DNA of 11,070 nt from Candidatus Aenigmatarchaeota archaeon (GTDB taxonomy: Archaea; Aenigmatarchaeota; Aenigmatarchaeia; PWEA01). Numbering within the stretch: the first letter of the stretch is position 1; each line of letters begins with the position of its first letter. This document shows, one piece after another, positions 4,832 through 11,070 of this stretch. The stretch is taken from assembly GCA_003554235.1 (NCBI GenBank), contig PWFY01000072.1:1-11070 (forward strand), given 5' to 3'. Both the position numbers and the translations under genes were made by a program. Below the pieces are notes generated by a model. That model had not been told where the DNA came from, made no database searches, and was given only the letters and a program-made list of their open reading frames with translations.

Positions 4832-5503
4832 ATGACTGAAAAAGTTTTGAAAGATAAATCGAAGGTACTTCCGGGAGATGTTATTGCAGAAGACGATAGC
4901 CTTGCCGGAAGTGGCACATACAAAGAAAATGGAAAAGTAAAATCAAGAGTTGTCGGAATAGCAAGAACCAAAAAATCAAGGATAAGAGTTATCCCTCTGT
5001 GCGGAGGCTACATACCACAAGAAGAAGACAATGTAATAGGTCGCATTACAGGGATAGGTCCAAGTCATTGGTGGGTCGAGCTGGACTCTCCATACGATGG
5101 TTATCTTTCGATATCAGAAGGCTCCAATGAGTTTATAGATCTTGACAACACAGAACTTTCCGACGTCTATGATATCGGAGACATAATATACACAGAAGCA
5201 ATAAAAGTAACAAAGGAGAAGGATGTAAAACTCTCGATGCAAGACAGGATCTGCAAAAAACTCAGTGGCGGCAGGCTCATAAGGATAAGTCCTAGCAAGG
5301 TGCCGCGACTTATAGGAAAGGGTGGGTCGATGGTAGAGATGATAAAAAATGAAACAGGTTCAAGGATAATAATAGGTCAGAATGGAATTGTTTGGGTGAG
5401 TGGTGGCGACGAGGACCTGACCGTAGAAGCAGTTGAACTTGTGGATGAGAAAGGACATGAAAAAGGTCTGACAGAAAAGGTAGAAAAACTACTAAACAAA
5501 TAA
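4832..5503 (+). CDS. rrp4: Exosome RNA-binding subunit Rrp4
   Basis: Cap subunit of the archaeal exosome, which sits on the Rrp41/Rrp42 hexamer and feeds RNA into the pore. The 223 residues show the known order: an N-terminal domain (about 1-60; KVLPGDVIAEDD, GSGTYKENGKVKSRVVGI), an S1 domain (about 64-135; GRITGIGPSHWWVELDSPYD), and a KH domain (about 145-205) with the G-K-G-G loop at 162-165 (RLIGKGGSMVEMI) followed by IIIGQNGIVWVSG. The KH domain separates Rrp4 from Csl4, which has a zinc ribbon instead; csl4 is not in the window. A clear SD (GGTGA, 4821-4825) precedes the ATG by 6 nt. It lies 12 bp after sdo1 and 11 bp before rrp41, as in other archaeal exosome superoperons. Confidence 0.96.
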   Translation: MTEKVLKDKSKVLPGDVIAEDDSLAGSGTYKENGKVKSRVVGIARTKKSRIRVIPLCGGYIPQEEDNVIGRITGIGPSHWWVELDSPYDGYLSISEGSNEFIDLDNTELSDVYDIGDIIYTEAIKVTKEKDVKLSMQDRICKKLSGGRLIRISPSKVPRLIGKGGSMVEMIKNETGSRIIIGQNGIVWVSGGDEDLTVEAVELVDEKGHEKGLTEKVEKLLNK

Positions 5504-5514
5504 AAGGTGAAAAA

Positions 5515-6225
5515 ATGGGAAAAAACAAAGATATGGATCTATTAAAAAACGGCAAAAGAATTGATGGAAGAGGAAAGGAAGATTTAAGGGAACTTGAGGC
5601 AAAGGCCGGTATACTAAAAAGAGCCGATGGTTCTGGGTACTTCAGAATGGGTAACACCGAGGCTGTTGCTGCAGTCTTCGGCCCAAGAGAACTCCATCCA
5701 AAACATAAACAAAAACCACAGAGAGGAATACTGCAGTGTAGATACAATCTAGCACCTTTCTCGGTAGATGACAGAAAGAGACCTGGTCCTTCGAGAAGAG
5801 GAAAGGAGATTGGAAAGGTTGCCGAAGGAGCACTTTCATCTGCTGTATTTCTTGAAGAGTTCCCAACCGCAACAATAGATGTTTACATGGAAGTTATATC
5901 AGCAGATGCAGGAACAAGATGTGTTGCTCTAAATGCCGGTTCAATAGCATTGGCCGACGCAGGAATACCAATGAAGGGACTGATATCTTCATGTGCAGCA
6001 GGTAAAATAGAAGATACGCCGGTCCTCGATCTAAAGGGAGAAGAAGATATGAATGGTCAGGTAGATTTGCCTATAGCAATGAACGCGGAGACTGGTGAAA
6101 TAACACTTCTGCAGATGGACGGTATGACAGACATAGAGGAGATGGACGAAATGATGGATCTTGCAATAAAAGGCTGTAAGAAAGTCGCTGAAAAACAAAA
6201 AGAAGCTTTAATGGAGACATTTTAA
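5515..6225 (+). CDS. rrp41: Exosome catalytic subunit Rrp41
   Basis: Phosphorolytic 3'-5' RNase PH-type subunit that removes nucleotides as diphosphates in the exosome ring; it can also add tails in reverse. At 236 residues, length is typical. Signature features: KRIDGRGKEDLRELEAKAG (14-32), the phosphate-binding RRGKEI segment (R94, R95), and the active-site Asp in QVDLPIAMN (D184), which aligns with the catalytic Asp known from Sulfolobus Rrp41. The presence of these residues marks it as the active partner, in contrast to the following gene. The SD GGTGA (5507-5511) lies 3 nt before ATG 5515. The C-terminal helix is rich in Asp/Glu/Met (about 202-216). It sits 12 bp before rrp42, its obligate partner. 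Confidence 0.97.
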   Translation: MGKNKDMDLLKNGKRIDGRGKEDLRELEAKAGILKRADGSGYFRMGNTEAVAAVFGPRELHPKHKQKPQRGILQCRYNLAPFSVDDRKRPGPSRRGKEIGKVAEGALSSAVFLEEFPTATIDVYMEVISADAGTRCVALNAGSIALADAGIPMKGLISSCAAGKIEDTPVLDLKGEEDMNGQVDLPIAMNAETGEITLLQMDGMTDIEEMDEMMDLAIKGCKKVAEKQKEALMETF

Positions 6226-6237
6226 GAGGGATAAAAA

Positions 6238-7011
6238 ATGATGGAAATAACTGAAATTGAGAAACAAAGTGCTTTGGACAAAATAAAGAAGGGAGAAAGG
6301 CTTGATGGAAGAGGACTTAAAGACTTCCGTGATATAAAGATTGATGTAGGAGTTGCCAAAAAAGCAGAAGGAAGTGCACAGGTCGAATTAGGGGAAAGTA
6401 AAGTTATAGCAGGAGTTAAGTTCGGGATGGGAGAACCATTTCCAGACACTCCAGACGAGGGAATGTTGATGGTAAATGCAGAGCTAGGTCCCATGGCATC
6501 CCCTAACTTCGAGTCAGGCCCACCGGGAAAGAACGCAACAGAAATAGCAAGGGTTGTTGATAGAGGAATCAGGGAATGCGAGGCACTTCCTTTGAAGGAT
6601 CTTTGTGTTGAGGAGGGCGAAAGAGTTTGGAAGGTCATGGTCGATATACACGTTCTTGATCATGATGGAAACCTCCTTGATGCTTCGGCACTGGCCGGGG
6701 TCAAGGCTCTGTTAGAAGCAAAGATGCCAGGATTTGAAGACAGCAAGGTCCTCCGGGACGAAGAACATGAGTTTAAAATGGAAAAGGTACCTGTTACATG
6801 TACCGTGGCCAAGATAGAAGACAAATATGTAATAGATCCTGATATAATCGAAGAAAAGGTCGTAGATTCTATGGTCACAGTTACATGGACCGAGGACGAA
6901 CTATGCTCTCTCCAGAAAAGAGGCAATGGTGGTTTAACTAAAAACGAGCTTCTTGAGATGTTTGAGTTAGCCAGAGAAAAGACAGAAGAACTCCGTCAAA
7001 CAACACTGTGA
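6238..7011 (+). CDS. rrp42: Exosome subunit Rrp42 (non-catalytic RNase PH fold)
   Basis: The partner of Rrp41 in the archaeal exosome hexamer; it shapes the RNA-binding surface and supports activity but lacks its own catalytic site. The 257-residue protein has the RNase PH fold pattern: LDGRGLKDFRDIKIDVGVAK (22-41), GESKVIAGVKFGMGEPFPDT (52-71), ELGPMASPNFESGPPG (82-97) and VDIHVLDHDGNLLDASALAG (135-154). It is longer than Rrp41, as usual, and lacks an equivalent of the Rrp41 catalytic Asp in a DLPIAM motif. Two adjacent ATG codons (6238, 6241) could start it; a weak SD (GAGGGAT) lies about 6 nt upstream. Its stop TGA is embedded in the GTGAT motif 4 nt before rpl37ae. Confidence 0.96.
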   Translation: MMEITEIEKQSALDKIKKGERLDGRGLKDFRDIKIDVGVAKKAEGSAQVELGESKVIAGVKFGMGEPFPDTPDEGMLMVNAELGPMASPNFESGPPGKNATEIARVVDRGIRECEALPLKDLCVEEGERVWKVMVDIHVLDHDGNLLDASALAGVKALLEAKMPGFEDSKVLRDEEHEFKMEKVPVTCTVAKIEDKYVIDPDIIEEKVVDSMVTVTWTEDELCSLQKRGNGGLTKNELLEMFELAREKTEELRQTTL

Positions 7012-7015
7012 TACC

Positions 7016-7276
7016 ATGGAAGACGGCAATAGTGCAAAACGATATGGTGCACGATACGGCAAACGTATAAGAAGTAAGGTATCAGAAGTAGAGAATATTG
7101 AAAAAAGTAAACATGAGTGCCCGGGTTGTGGTTCAAAATCCATCAGAAGAGAGGCAAAGGGCATATGGAAATGTAAGAAATGTGGTAAAAAGGTTGCCGG
7201 AGGAGCATGGAGACCTGAAACAGAAGGCAAAGACCTTGTCAAAAAGGCCCTCAAAAAATCCGGTGGTAAAAAATGA
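7016..7276 (+). CDS. rpl37ae: Ribosomal protein L37Ae (eL43)
   Basis: A zinc-ribbon protein of the large ribosomal subunit found in archaea and eukaryotes. The 86-residue product carries the zinc ribbon as CPGC (residues 35-38) and CKKC (53-56), with a basic N-terminus (KRYGARYGKRIRSKV) suited to rRNA binding, and the conserved IWKCKKCGKKVAGGAW stretch. Length fits the family. It overlaps the next gene by ATGA (rpoP ATG at 7273, this stop at 7274-7276), so the two are tightly coupled. Location between the exosome ring genes and rpoP is the order seen in many euryarchaeal superoperons. Confidence 0.96.
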   Translation: MEDGNSAKRYGARYGKRIRSKVSEVENIEKSKHECPGCGSKSIRREAKGIWKCKKCGKKVAGGAWRPETEGKDLVKKALKKSGGKK

Positions 7277-7410
7277 CATACAAATGCCTTAAATGTGAAG
7301 AGGATGTAGAAAAGGATGATCTGAGAAGAAGAATCAGATGTCCTTTTTGTGGTTACAGAATACTCAAAAAGAAAAGAGCGGCAGGAATCAAGGAAGTAAA
7401 GGCAAGGTAG
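7273..7410 (+). CDS. rpoP: RNA polymerase subunit P (Rpo12)
   Basis: A 45-residue zinc-ribbon subunit of archaeal RNA polymerase, the counterpart of eukaryotic Rpb12, that helps assemble the Rpo3/Rpo10/Rpo11 platform. It reads MTYKCLKCEEDVEKDD and contains a C-x2-C knuckle (CLKC, 5-8) and a second (CPFC, 23-26), followed by the conserved GYRILKKKR basic tail. It is too short to stand out as a long frame; a 98-codon frame that starts at 7338 in another register covers its second half but is really the upstream extension of the next gene. Its ATG overlaps the rpl37ae stop, and its TAG lies 8 nt before the pcc1 ATG. Confidence 0.95.
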   Translation: MTYKCLKCEEDVEKDDLRRRIRCPFCGYRILKKKRAAGIKEVKAR

Positions 7411-7418
7411 AAGGTATT

Positions 7419-7634
7419 ATGGAAGCATCGCTTGAATTAGAAGTTGGTTCTCCGGACTTGGTTAAAAGGGCCCTGGAGGTCGAAGACGACGTTTCAAGTC
7501 CAATTGATGTTTTGATTAAATCCGATGAAAATCTCAGTATAAATATAAAGGCCGACAGGCTTTCAAACCTGAGAGCAGGTATAAATACTATATTCAGGCT
7601 TGTAAAAGCTTCGAAAAGTTCGATGAGGAGGTGA
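7419..7634 (+). CDS. pcc1: KEOPS complex subunit Pcc1-like
   Basis: A 71-residue protein resembling Pcc1, the dimerising subunit of the KEOPS complex that makes t6A on tRNAs reading ANN codons. The family pattern visible is: an N-terminal beta strand (MEASLELEVGS), a helix with D-L-V-K-R-A-L-E-V-E-D (14-24), then paired strands (PIDVLIKSDENLSINIKAD) and a C-terminal helix with LRAGINTIFRLVKA (48-61), the Pcc1 dimer helix. Length is at the short end of the family. I chose ATG 7419 because the upstream ATG 7338 would make a rpoP-overlapping extension, and because AGAAGGT precedes 7419. The assignment is by pattern, so somewhat less certain than neighbours; position in the exosome superoperon next to prefoldin beta supports it. 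Confidence 0.8.
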   Translation: MEASLELEVGSPDLVKRALEVEDDVSSPIDVLIKSDENLSINIKADRLSNLRAGINTIFRLVKASKSSMRR

Positions 7635-7638
7635 GAAA

Positions 7639-8013
7639 ATGGCGCAAAATCCACAGGATGTACCACCGGAAGCCCAGCAGATGATCGGAGAACTGCAGCA
7701 ACACCAGCAGCAGCTACAGCAAATGCAAGAACAGAAGGCAGAGTTGAATATGCAGAAGGCTCAGATAGACAAAGCAGTGGAAGCCCTAAAAGAAGTCGAA
7801 GAAGATGGAGAGGTATTCAGAGTTGCTGGACCTGCAGTTATAAAGGCAGACAAGGATGATTTCCTAAAGGATCTCGAAGAGAAGCAGGAGTCAATTGAAG
7901 TCAAGCTCAAGAGCATAGAAAAGAAGGAGGGAAAGATAGAAGACACTGCGAGAGAAAATCAGGAGAAGTTAAGAAAGCTCATGTCTGGCGGAGATTCCGG
8001 CGAAGCAGGATAA
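7639..8013 (+). CDS. pfdB: Prefoldin subunit beta
   Basis: The beta subunit of archaeal prefoldin, a jellyfish-shaped hexamer (two alpha, four beta) that holds unfolded proteins and passes them to the thermosome. The 124-residue protein is two long coiled-coil helices joined by a short beta hairpin: a Gln-rich first helix (about 10-50; MIGELQQHQQQLQQMQEQKA), a hairpin (EDGEVFRVAGPAVIKADKDD, about 54-73), and a second helix to about 115, with a polar Gly/Ser tail. This is the beta layout with a single hairpin; alpha has two. A strong SD, AGGAGGTGA (7626-7634), includes the pcc1 stop and sits 4 nt before the ATG. It is followed by the DHH gene after 40 bp. Confidence 0.94.
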   Translation: MAQNPQDVPPEAQQMIGELQQHQQQLQQMQEQKAELNMQKAQIDKAVEALKEVEEDGEVFRVAGPAVIKADKDDFLKDLEEKQESIEVKLKSIEKKEGKIEDTARENQEKLRKLMSGGDSGEAG

Positions 8014-8053
8014 AAACTCCCCCGTACCCATTATTTTCTAAAAAGGTGTTACA

Positions 8054-9010
8054 ATGGATCTACTAGAAACCTTAGACAAGGCCGAAAGGGTTCTCATACT
8101 TGCCCATCATAATGCAGACATAGATGCAGTAGGTGCTTCCATACCACTCAAAGAATATTTAGGTAAAAAAGCAGAGTTGGCTGTACCTGACACGGTTTCC
8201 AAGGGAGCACGTGACCTGGCAAAGGATTACGACTTCATGAAAAGTCCTGAAGATGTGGATTATGACGTTGTTGTGGTCCTAGACTGTCCTACATCAGAAC
8301 AGTTAAAGCCCTTAGATCTAAAGGATTTCGAGGCCACAAAGGTCCTTATAGACCACCATTCTCCAAGTGATCTGATAGATACAGTGGATTTGGCTGTAAC
8401 AGACCCCGAAGCCAGATCAACCTCTGAAATTGTCTATGAGATTCTAGCAGGGCAATGGGATATAAACAAAAAGGCAGCCGAGGCGCTTATATGTGGGATA
8501 GTAGCAGATACCTCGCACCTTAGACTTGCAGAAGAAAAACAGTTTAAAATCATATCAGAACTTTTACCAAAAACCGATGGGACATACTCGGAAATACTTT
8601 CAGTTCTAAGCACGCCCATTGACCGTTCTGAAAGAATAGCAAGACTAAAGGCCGTATCAAGATCCAAGATATATGAAATAGGTGAAAAAATACTGGTTTT
8701 CTCCTATGTAGGATCCTTTGAGGCAGCATCTGCGCGGACTCTTTTGAAGGTGGGGGCAGATATAGCCATAGTATTTTCGCCCAGAAGCGATTCAATGAGA
8801 GTCAGTGGGAGATGTAGAAGAGAACTAACAGAAGACATACATCTTGGAAAGGATCTCTTTTCGGAGATACAAGACTTGCTTGATGGATCGGCAGGTGGTC
8901 ATGATGCAGCAGCATCAGGAAATGGAAGAAATGCCGATATGGAAGAAATAAAAAATGCGATGATATCGATCCTAGAAGATATTTTTGATGGTAAAATAAA
9001 GGAGCTATAG
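8054..9010 (+). CDS. DHH-DHHA1 phosphoesterase (NrnA-like oligoribonuclease)
   Basis: A DHH-family phosphoesterase of 318 residues. The N-terminal DHH domain has motif I HHNADIDAVGAS (18-29; metal ligands H18/H19, D22, D24), motif II VVLDCP (74-79; D77), the DHH box IDHH (99-102) and motif IV GIVADTSHLRL (148-158; D152). A linker leads to the DHHA1 domain (about 205-318), with its Gly-Gly-His substrate-binding motif GGHDAAASGNG (281-291). The overall length and layout resemble NrnA/nanoRNase and archaeal DHH nucleases rather than the longer RecJ. All key residues are intact. It is last in the exosome superoperon with an SD GGTG (8046-8049) upstream. A role in degrading the short oligonucleotides left by the exosome is inference; a phosphatase or cyclic-dinucleotide activity cannot be excluded. 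Confidence 0.88.
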   Translation: MDLLETLDKAERVLILAHHNADIDAVGASIPLKEYLGKKAELAVPDTVSKGARDLAKDYDFMKSPEDVDYDVVVVLDCPTSEQLKPLDLKDFEATKVLIDHHSPSDLIDTVDLAVTDPEARSTSEIVYEILAGQWDINKKAAEALICGIVADTSHLRLAEEKQFKIISELLPKTDGTYSEILSVLSTPIDRSERIARLKAVSRSKIYEIGEKILVFSYVGSFEAASARTLLKVGADIAIVFSPRSDSMRVSGRCRRELTEDIHLGKDLFSEIQDLLDGSAGGHDAAASGNGRNADMEEIKNAMISILEDIFDGKIKEL

Positions 9011-9018
9011 GACGAAAA

Positions 9019-9032
9019 GCTTTTTATAGTTA
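9019..9032 (+). promoter_or_regulatory. TATA-like box for UPF0147
   Basis: TTTTTATAGTTA (9021-9032) lies about 67 bp before ATG 9093 and about 40 before ATG 9066. A start site near 9051 would leave a leader that contains the GGTGA SD at 9083-9087. Confidence 0.4.
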
Positions 9033-9092
9033 AATTTTCATAAATTCATAGTCATCAGATCCTCTATGTACAAACAGAAAACGGTGAAAGGT

Positions 9093-9347
9093 ATGAAAAA
9101 AGAGCTTGAACCTATAGTAGATATGCTAGAAAAGGTTTCAGAAGACGTATCTGTACCGCGGAACATACAGAGAGAATGCAAGGACTGCATACAGATACTA
9201 GGCGAAGAAGACAAAGAACTTTCCGTCCGCGTAAACTCATGCACTTCGAAGCTAGATGAGGTTTCAAACGATGCCAACATACCTATGTACACAAGAACAC
9301 AGATTTGGAACATAGTATCGATGCTAGAATCAGTCAGCAATAAGTAG
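9093..9347 (+). CDS. UPF0147 family protein
   Basis: A conserved archaeal small helical protein of unknown function. The 84-residue form from ATG 9093 carries the family signature VSEDVSVPRNIQRECKDC (about 15-32) and LDEVSNDANIPMYTRTQIWN (about 54-73), ending in IVSMLESVSNK. ATG 9093 has a good GGTGA SD 5 nt upstream; ATG 9066 in the same frame would add nine residues (MYKQKTVKG) and is possible. No catalytic motif or membrane segment is apparent. It is followed by sepF after about 50 bp, which has its own promoter, and preceded by the DHH gene; the pairing with a division protein may be meaningful but is not proven. Confidence 0.85.
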   Translation: MKKELEPIVDMLEKVSEDVSVPRNIQRECKDCIQILGEEDKELSVRVNSCTSKLDEVSNDANIPMYTRTQIWNIVSMLESVSNK

Positions 9348-9355
9348 CATGTGAA

Positions 9356-9370
9356 TAGTTTTATATAACT
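9356..9370 (+). promoter_or_regulatory. TATA-like box for sepF
   Basis: AGTTTTATATAACT (9357-9370) is centred about 35 bp before the TTG at 9399. A start near 9390 would give a very short leader with the AGGTGAG SD (9389-9395). Confidence 0.5.
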
Positions 9371-9398
9371 TGATTGTAAAAATTAAACAGGTGAGAAC

Positions 9399-9749
9399 TT
9401 GGCACTGAAAGATATCTTAGGCAAGGAAGAGAATCAGATCGAGGAGAGAGATCTACTTGAGCTTTCTGAGGAAGTCAATGAGGGTACAGTAAGGGCTGTT
9501 CCAATAGAAGTCACCGAACTAGAAGAGTACAAAGACGCAGAGGATGTACAGAAGTCTGTACGGGAAGGGAGAATAGTCTTTGTAAAGATAAAGAGAATCA
9601 AGGAGAAGGACATGTCAGACTTGAAGAGGGCAATAGAGAGAATAAGGAAGACATGTACTGCAGTAGACGGTGACATCGCTGGTATAGACGAGAACTACAT
9701 TGTCGTGGCTCCCTCGTATGCTGAAGTGGTTCGTGGGGAAAAGGAGTGA
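9399..9749 (+). CDS. sepF: Cell division protein SepF
   Basis: SepF anchors FtsZ filaments to the membrane and, in archaea with FtsZ, is the main Z-ring membrane tether. The 116-residue protein has a short N-terminal segment (MALKDILGK) of the kind that forms the membrane-targeting helix, a poorly conserved acidic linker (about 10-45), and the C-terminal SepF domain (about 46-112). The domain shows REGRIVFVKIKRIKEKDMSD, a helix DLKRAIERIRKTC, then VDGDIAGIDENYIVVAPSYAE, the strand-turn-strand with the conserved GDI. The start is TTG 9399, indicated by AGGTGAG just upstream and by the family-like first residues; no ATG fits. No ftsZ lies in the window. It is convergent with the rhomboid gene, 10 bp away. 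Confidence 0.88.
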   Translation: MALKDILGKEENQIEERDLLELSEEVNEGTVRAVPIEVTELEEYKDAEDVQKSVREGRIVFVKIKRIKEKDMSDLKRAIERIRKTCTAVDGDIAGIDENYIVVAPSYAEVVRGEKE

Positions 9750-9759
9750 AAGATACTCT

Positions 9760-10608
9760 TTAGAACTTCCTAAAAAGACTACCCAGTCTTCTATTTCTTC
9801 CTTTATTCTTTAGTATCTTATAGCCGTAGACCGCGCCGACCAATAATCCAAAGAGATGCGCTGCGCTTCCAAGCATTCCACCTACCCGGAGTAAGAATAT
9901 ATCAAAAACTGCGTAGACCAGTAAAAAATGTCTTATCTTTATAGGCACAGGAATAAACATGAAGAAAACCTTTATTTCGGGTGCTATCATTGCAAGTGTG
10001 CCTAAAACTCCGAATATAGCTCCTGAAGCCCCCATACCGCCCATATCAACCTGTGGAGCACCCATGACTGAAACAGCAAGCAAAAATCCCAAGCCTCCCA
10101 CAAAACCCGCCAGAAGATAAATTTTAAGGAAACTTTTGCTTCCTATCTTCTTTTCAAGTTCCTTGCCGAAAAAGAAAAGAACGAACATATTGACGAATAG
10201 GTGCCAGGTATTGGCATGGAGGAATACAGAGGTAATCAGTGTCCATGGCTTCTGGAGTATTTTGCCTACTTCCAATGGAAGCCAGAAGTAGTTAAGGTAT
10301 TCGAAAAAAAGACCCTGAAGTATGAAAACAACTACTGAAATGGCTATAATCAATGAATAACAGTTTTTTGTTATCCGGGAAAGAAAACTCGGGAAAGAAC
10401 TCCGTTTGGATTCTTTTTCAGAAGACGAATCGGACTGAAAGGGCTCATATATGACCTTTAAATCACCGCTGGCCTTTTCTTTGTATCCTTCCAAACCAAG
10501 ACATCCATGACTTTCTGGTAGTCTGTGGGATGAACAAAATACACCACCACAGAACTTACACTTAAAAGGAATATCAGCCTTCCTATCGCAGTAATCACAA
10601 TCAGCCAT
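9760..10608 (-). CDS. Rhomboid protease with N-terminal AN1 zinc finger
   Basis: A 282-residue membrane protein with two domains. Residues 4-36 form a complete AN1-type zinc finger with C4, C7, C17, C20, C25, H28, H34 and C36 in the canonical spacing (C-x2-C-x9-C-x2-C-x4-C-x2-H-x5-H-x-C). A Ser/Lys-rich linker (about 50-78) follows. The rhomboid domain (about 83-265) has about six transmembrane helices, the conserved HANTWHLFVNM (131-141; N140), the catalytic serine in GASGAIFG (S195) and the catalytic histidine in SAAHLFGL (H251). It should be an active intramembrane serine protease; the zinc finger would lie on the cytoplasmic side and may bring substrates or chaperones, by inference. ATG 10608 is at leaderless distance from a TATA-like box. 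It is downstream of the aCPSF1 gene on the same strand. Confidence 0.92.
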   Translation of the reverse strand: MADCDYCDRKADIPFKCKFCGGVFCSSHRLPESHGCLGLEGYKEKASGDLKVIYEPFQSDSSSEKESKRSSFPSFLSRITKNCYSLIIAISVVVFILQGLFFEYLNYFWLPLEVGKILQKPWTLITSVFLHANTWHLFVNMFVLFFFGKELEKKIGSKSFLKIYLLAGFVGGLGFLLAVSVMGAPQVDMGGMGASGAIFGVLGTLAMIAPEIKVFFMFIPVPIKIRHFLLVYAVFDIFLLRVGGMLGSAAHLFGLLVGAVYGYKILKNKGRNRRLGSLFRKF

Positions 10609-10623
10609 AGTGAACTATTTGTT

Positions 10624-10638
10624 TTTTAAGTTAAAATA
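10624..10638 (-). promoter_or_regulatory. TATA-like box for the rhomboid gene
   Basis: On the minus strand TTTTAACTTAAAAAAC lies about 10622-10637, centred near 10632, roughly 24-28 bp before ATG 10608. It suggests a separate leaderless transcript although only 35 bp separate the gene from aCPSF1. Confidence 0.4.
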
Positions 10639-10643
10639 AGGGC

Positions 10644-11070
10644 CTACTTTAGCCTTGTTGTCTCGAGGTTTTCTATAGGTATGGTCTCACGGTTGAATAT
10701 ATTATGCAAGGTACGGGCAAGCTGGACACAACTATTCTCATCACCGTGCACTGTAAGTATCTTGTTTGGCTTACTGTCCAGGGCATTGACAAAATTTATT
10801 AGTTGGTTTCTGTCGGAATGTCCGGAAAGTCCTTCGACAGTTCCTACCTCAAGATTGAGCTCAACCGTCTTTCTCTTCCCATCTATCTCCATGGGTATCT
10901 CATCCCATCCTTTCTGTATTCTTCTGCCTGTGGTACCTTCGGCCTGATAACCGACAAATATAAGCATGTTTTCTTCGTCAGGGGCAAACTTCTTTAGATA
11001 TTCCATCACAGGACCACCTGTAAGCATTCCCGAAGTCGAAAGAACTATGGCCGGATCGGAGGACTTGAAC
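10644..11070 (-). CDS. fttA: Partial beta-CASP ribonuclease, aCPSF1/FttA type (C-terminal part)
   Basis: C-terminal ~142 residues of a metallo-beta-lactamase/beta-CASP nuclease; the start lies beyond the right edge. The archaeal aCPSF1 (FttA) family cleaves nascent RNA and drives transcription termination. Visible motifs are SDPAIVLSTSGMLTGGPVMEYL (split by the window edge; the beta-CASP motif with a conserved Ser and Gly-Gly-Pro), NMLIFVGYQAEGTTGRRIQKG, the SGHSDR motif with its catalytic-region His, and TVHGDENSC with the C-terminal metal-binding His. The end, IENLETTRLK, matches the conserved C-terminus of aCPSF1 and favours it over the shorter aCPSF2. The N-terminal KH domains and the HxHxDH motif are out of view. 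It neighbours, on the other strand, the exosome superoperon, joining RNA end formation with 3'-5' decay. Confidence 0.86.
   Translation of the reverse strand, partial: FKSSDPAIVLSTSGMLTGGPVMEYLKKFAPDEENMLIFVGYQAEGTTGRRIQKGWDEIPMEIDGKRKTVELNLEVGTVEGLSGHSDRNQLINFVNALDSKPNKILTVHGDENSCVQLARTLHNIFNRETIPIENLETTRLK

Noticed and set aside
7338-7418. Upstream extension of pcc1
   Set aside because: This part overlaps rpoP in another frame; the rpoP zinc ribbon is clearly real and pcc1 has an SD before 7419.
1-11070. CRISPR array, insertion sequence or integrated element
   Set aside because: No spaced direct repeats, transposase, integrase or tRNA-end duplication could be found; both tRNAs are intact without nearby attachment-like repeats.

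Overview
This is an archaeal chromosome segment of medium-low GC, rich in ATA (Ile) and AGA/AGG (Arg) codons. The evidence is the gene content: proteasome alpha subunit, exosome subunits Rrp4/Rrp41/Rrp42, SBDS, ribosomal protein L37Ae, RNA polymerase subunit P, Pcc1, prefoldin beta, archease, SepF and an aCPSF1-type beta-CASP nuclease. Most genes or operons have a TATA-like box about 26-30 bp before a leaderless start, or a GGTGA-type Shine-Dalgarno (SD) sequence. The lineage cannot be fixed by eye; compact genes and short spacers would suit a small-genome archaeon such as a DPANN member, but this is a guess.

Left part (1-3250): a partial unknown gene whose downstream end is cut by the window edge inside a perfect inverted repeat, then archease, both on the minus strand. 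Archease is divergent from a tRNA-Tyr(GTA) gene holding a ~100-nt intron, and one TATA-like element could serve both. A small UPF0132/DUF4870-type membrane protein, a tRNA-Leu(GAG) on the minus strand, and an unlisted 54-residue Cys/His-rich protein follow. Next are a MazG-like pyrophosphohydrolase and a divergent endonuclease III, whose 3' end overlaps a convergent small acidic protein of unknown function.

Central part (3300-9010): the archaeal exosome superoperon, all on the plus strand, in the order psmA, sdo1, rrp4, rrp41, rrp42, rpl37ae, rpoP, pcc1, pfdB and a DHH-DHHA1 phosphoesterase. Spacers are 0-40 bp; several stop codons lie inside the next gene's ribosome binding site, implying coupled translation. 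The cluster joins protein degradation, 3'-5' RNA degradation, ribosome maturation, transcription, tRNA t6A modification and chaperoning. The DHH enzyme may finish degrading the short oligonucleotides the exosome leaves.

Right part (9010-11070): a UPF0147 protein and the cell-division protein SepF (TTG start), each with its own promoter, on the plus strand; then, convergent, a rhomboid protease with an N-terminal AN1 zinc finger and the C-terminal end of an aCPSF1/FttA-type ribonuclease, which runs off the right edge. No CRISPR array, insertion sequence or clear foreign island is seen, and no gene-free stretch exceeds about 180 bp.
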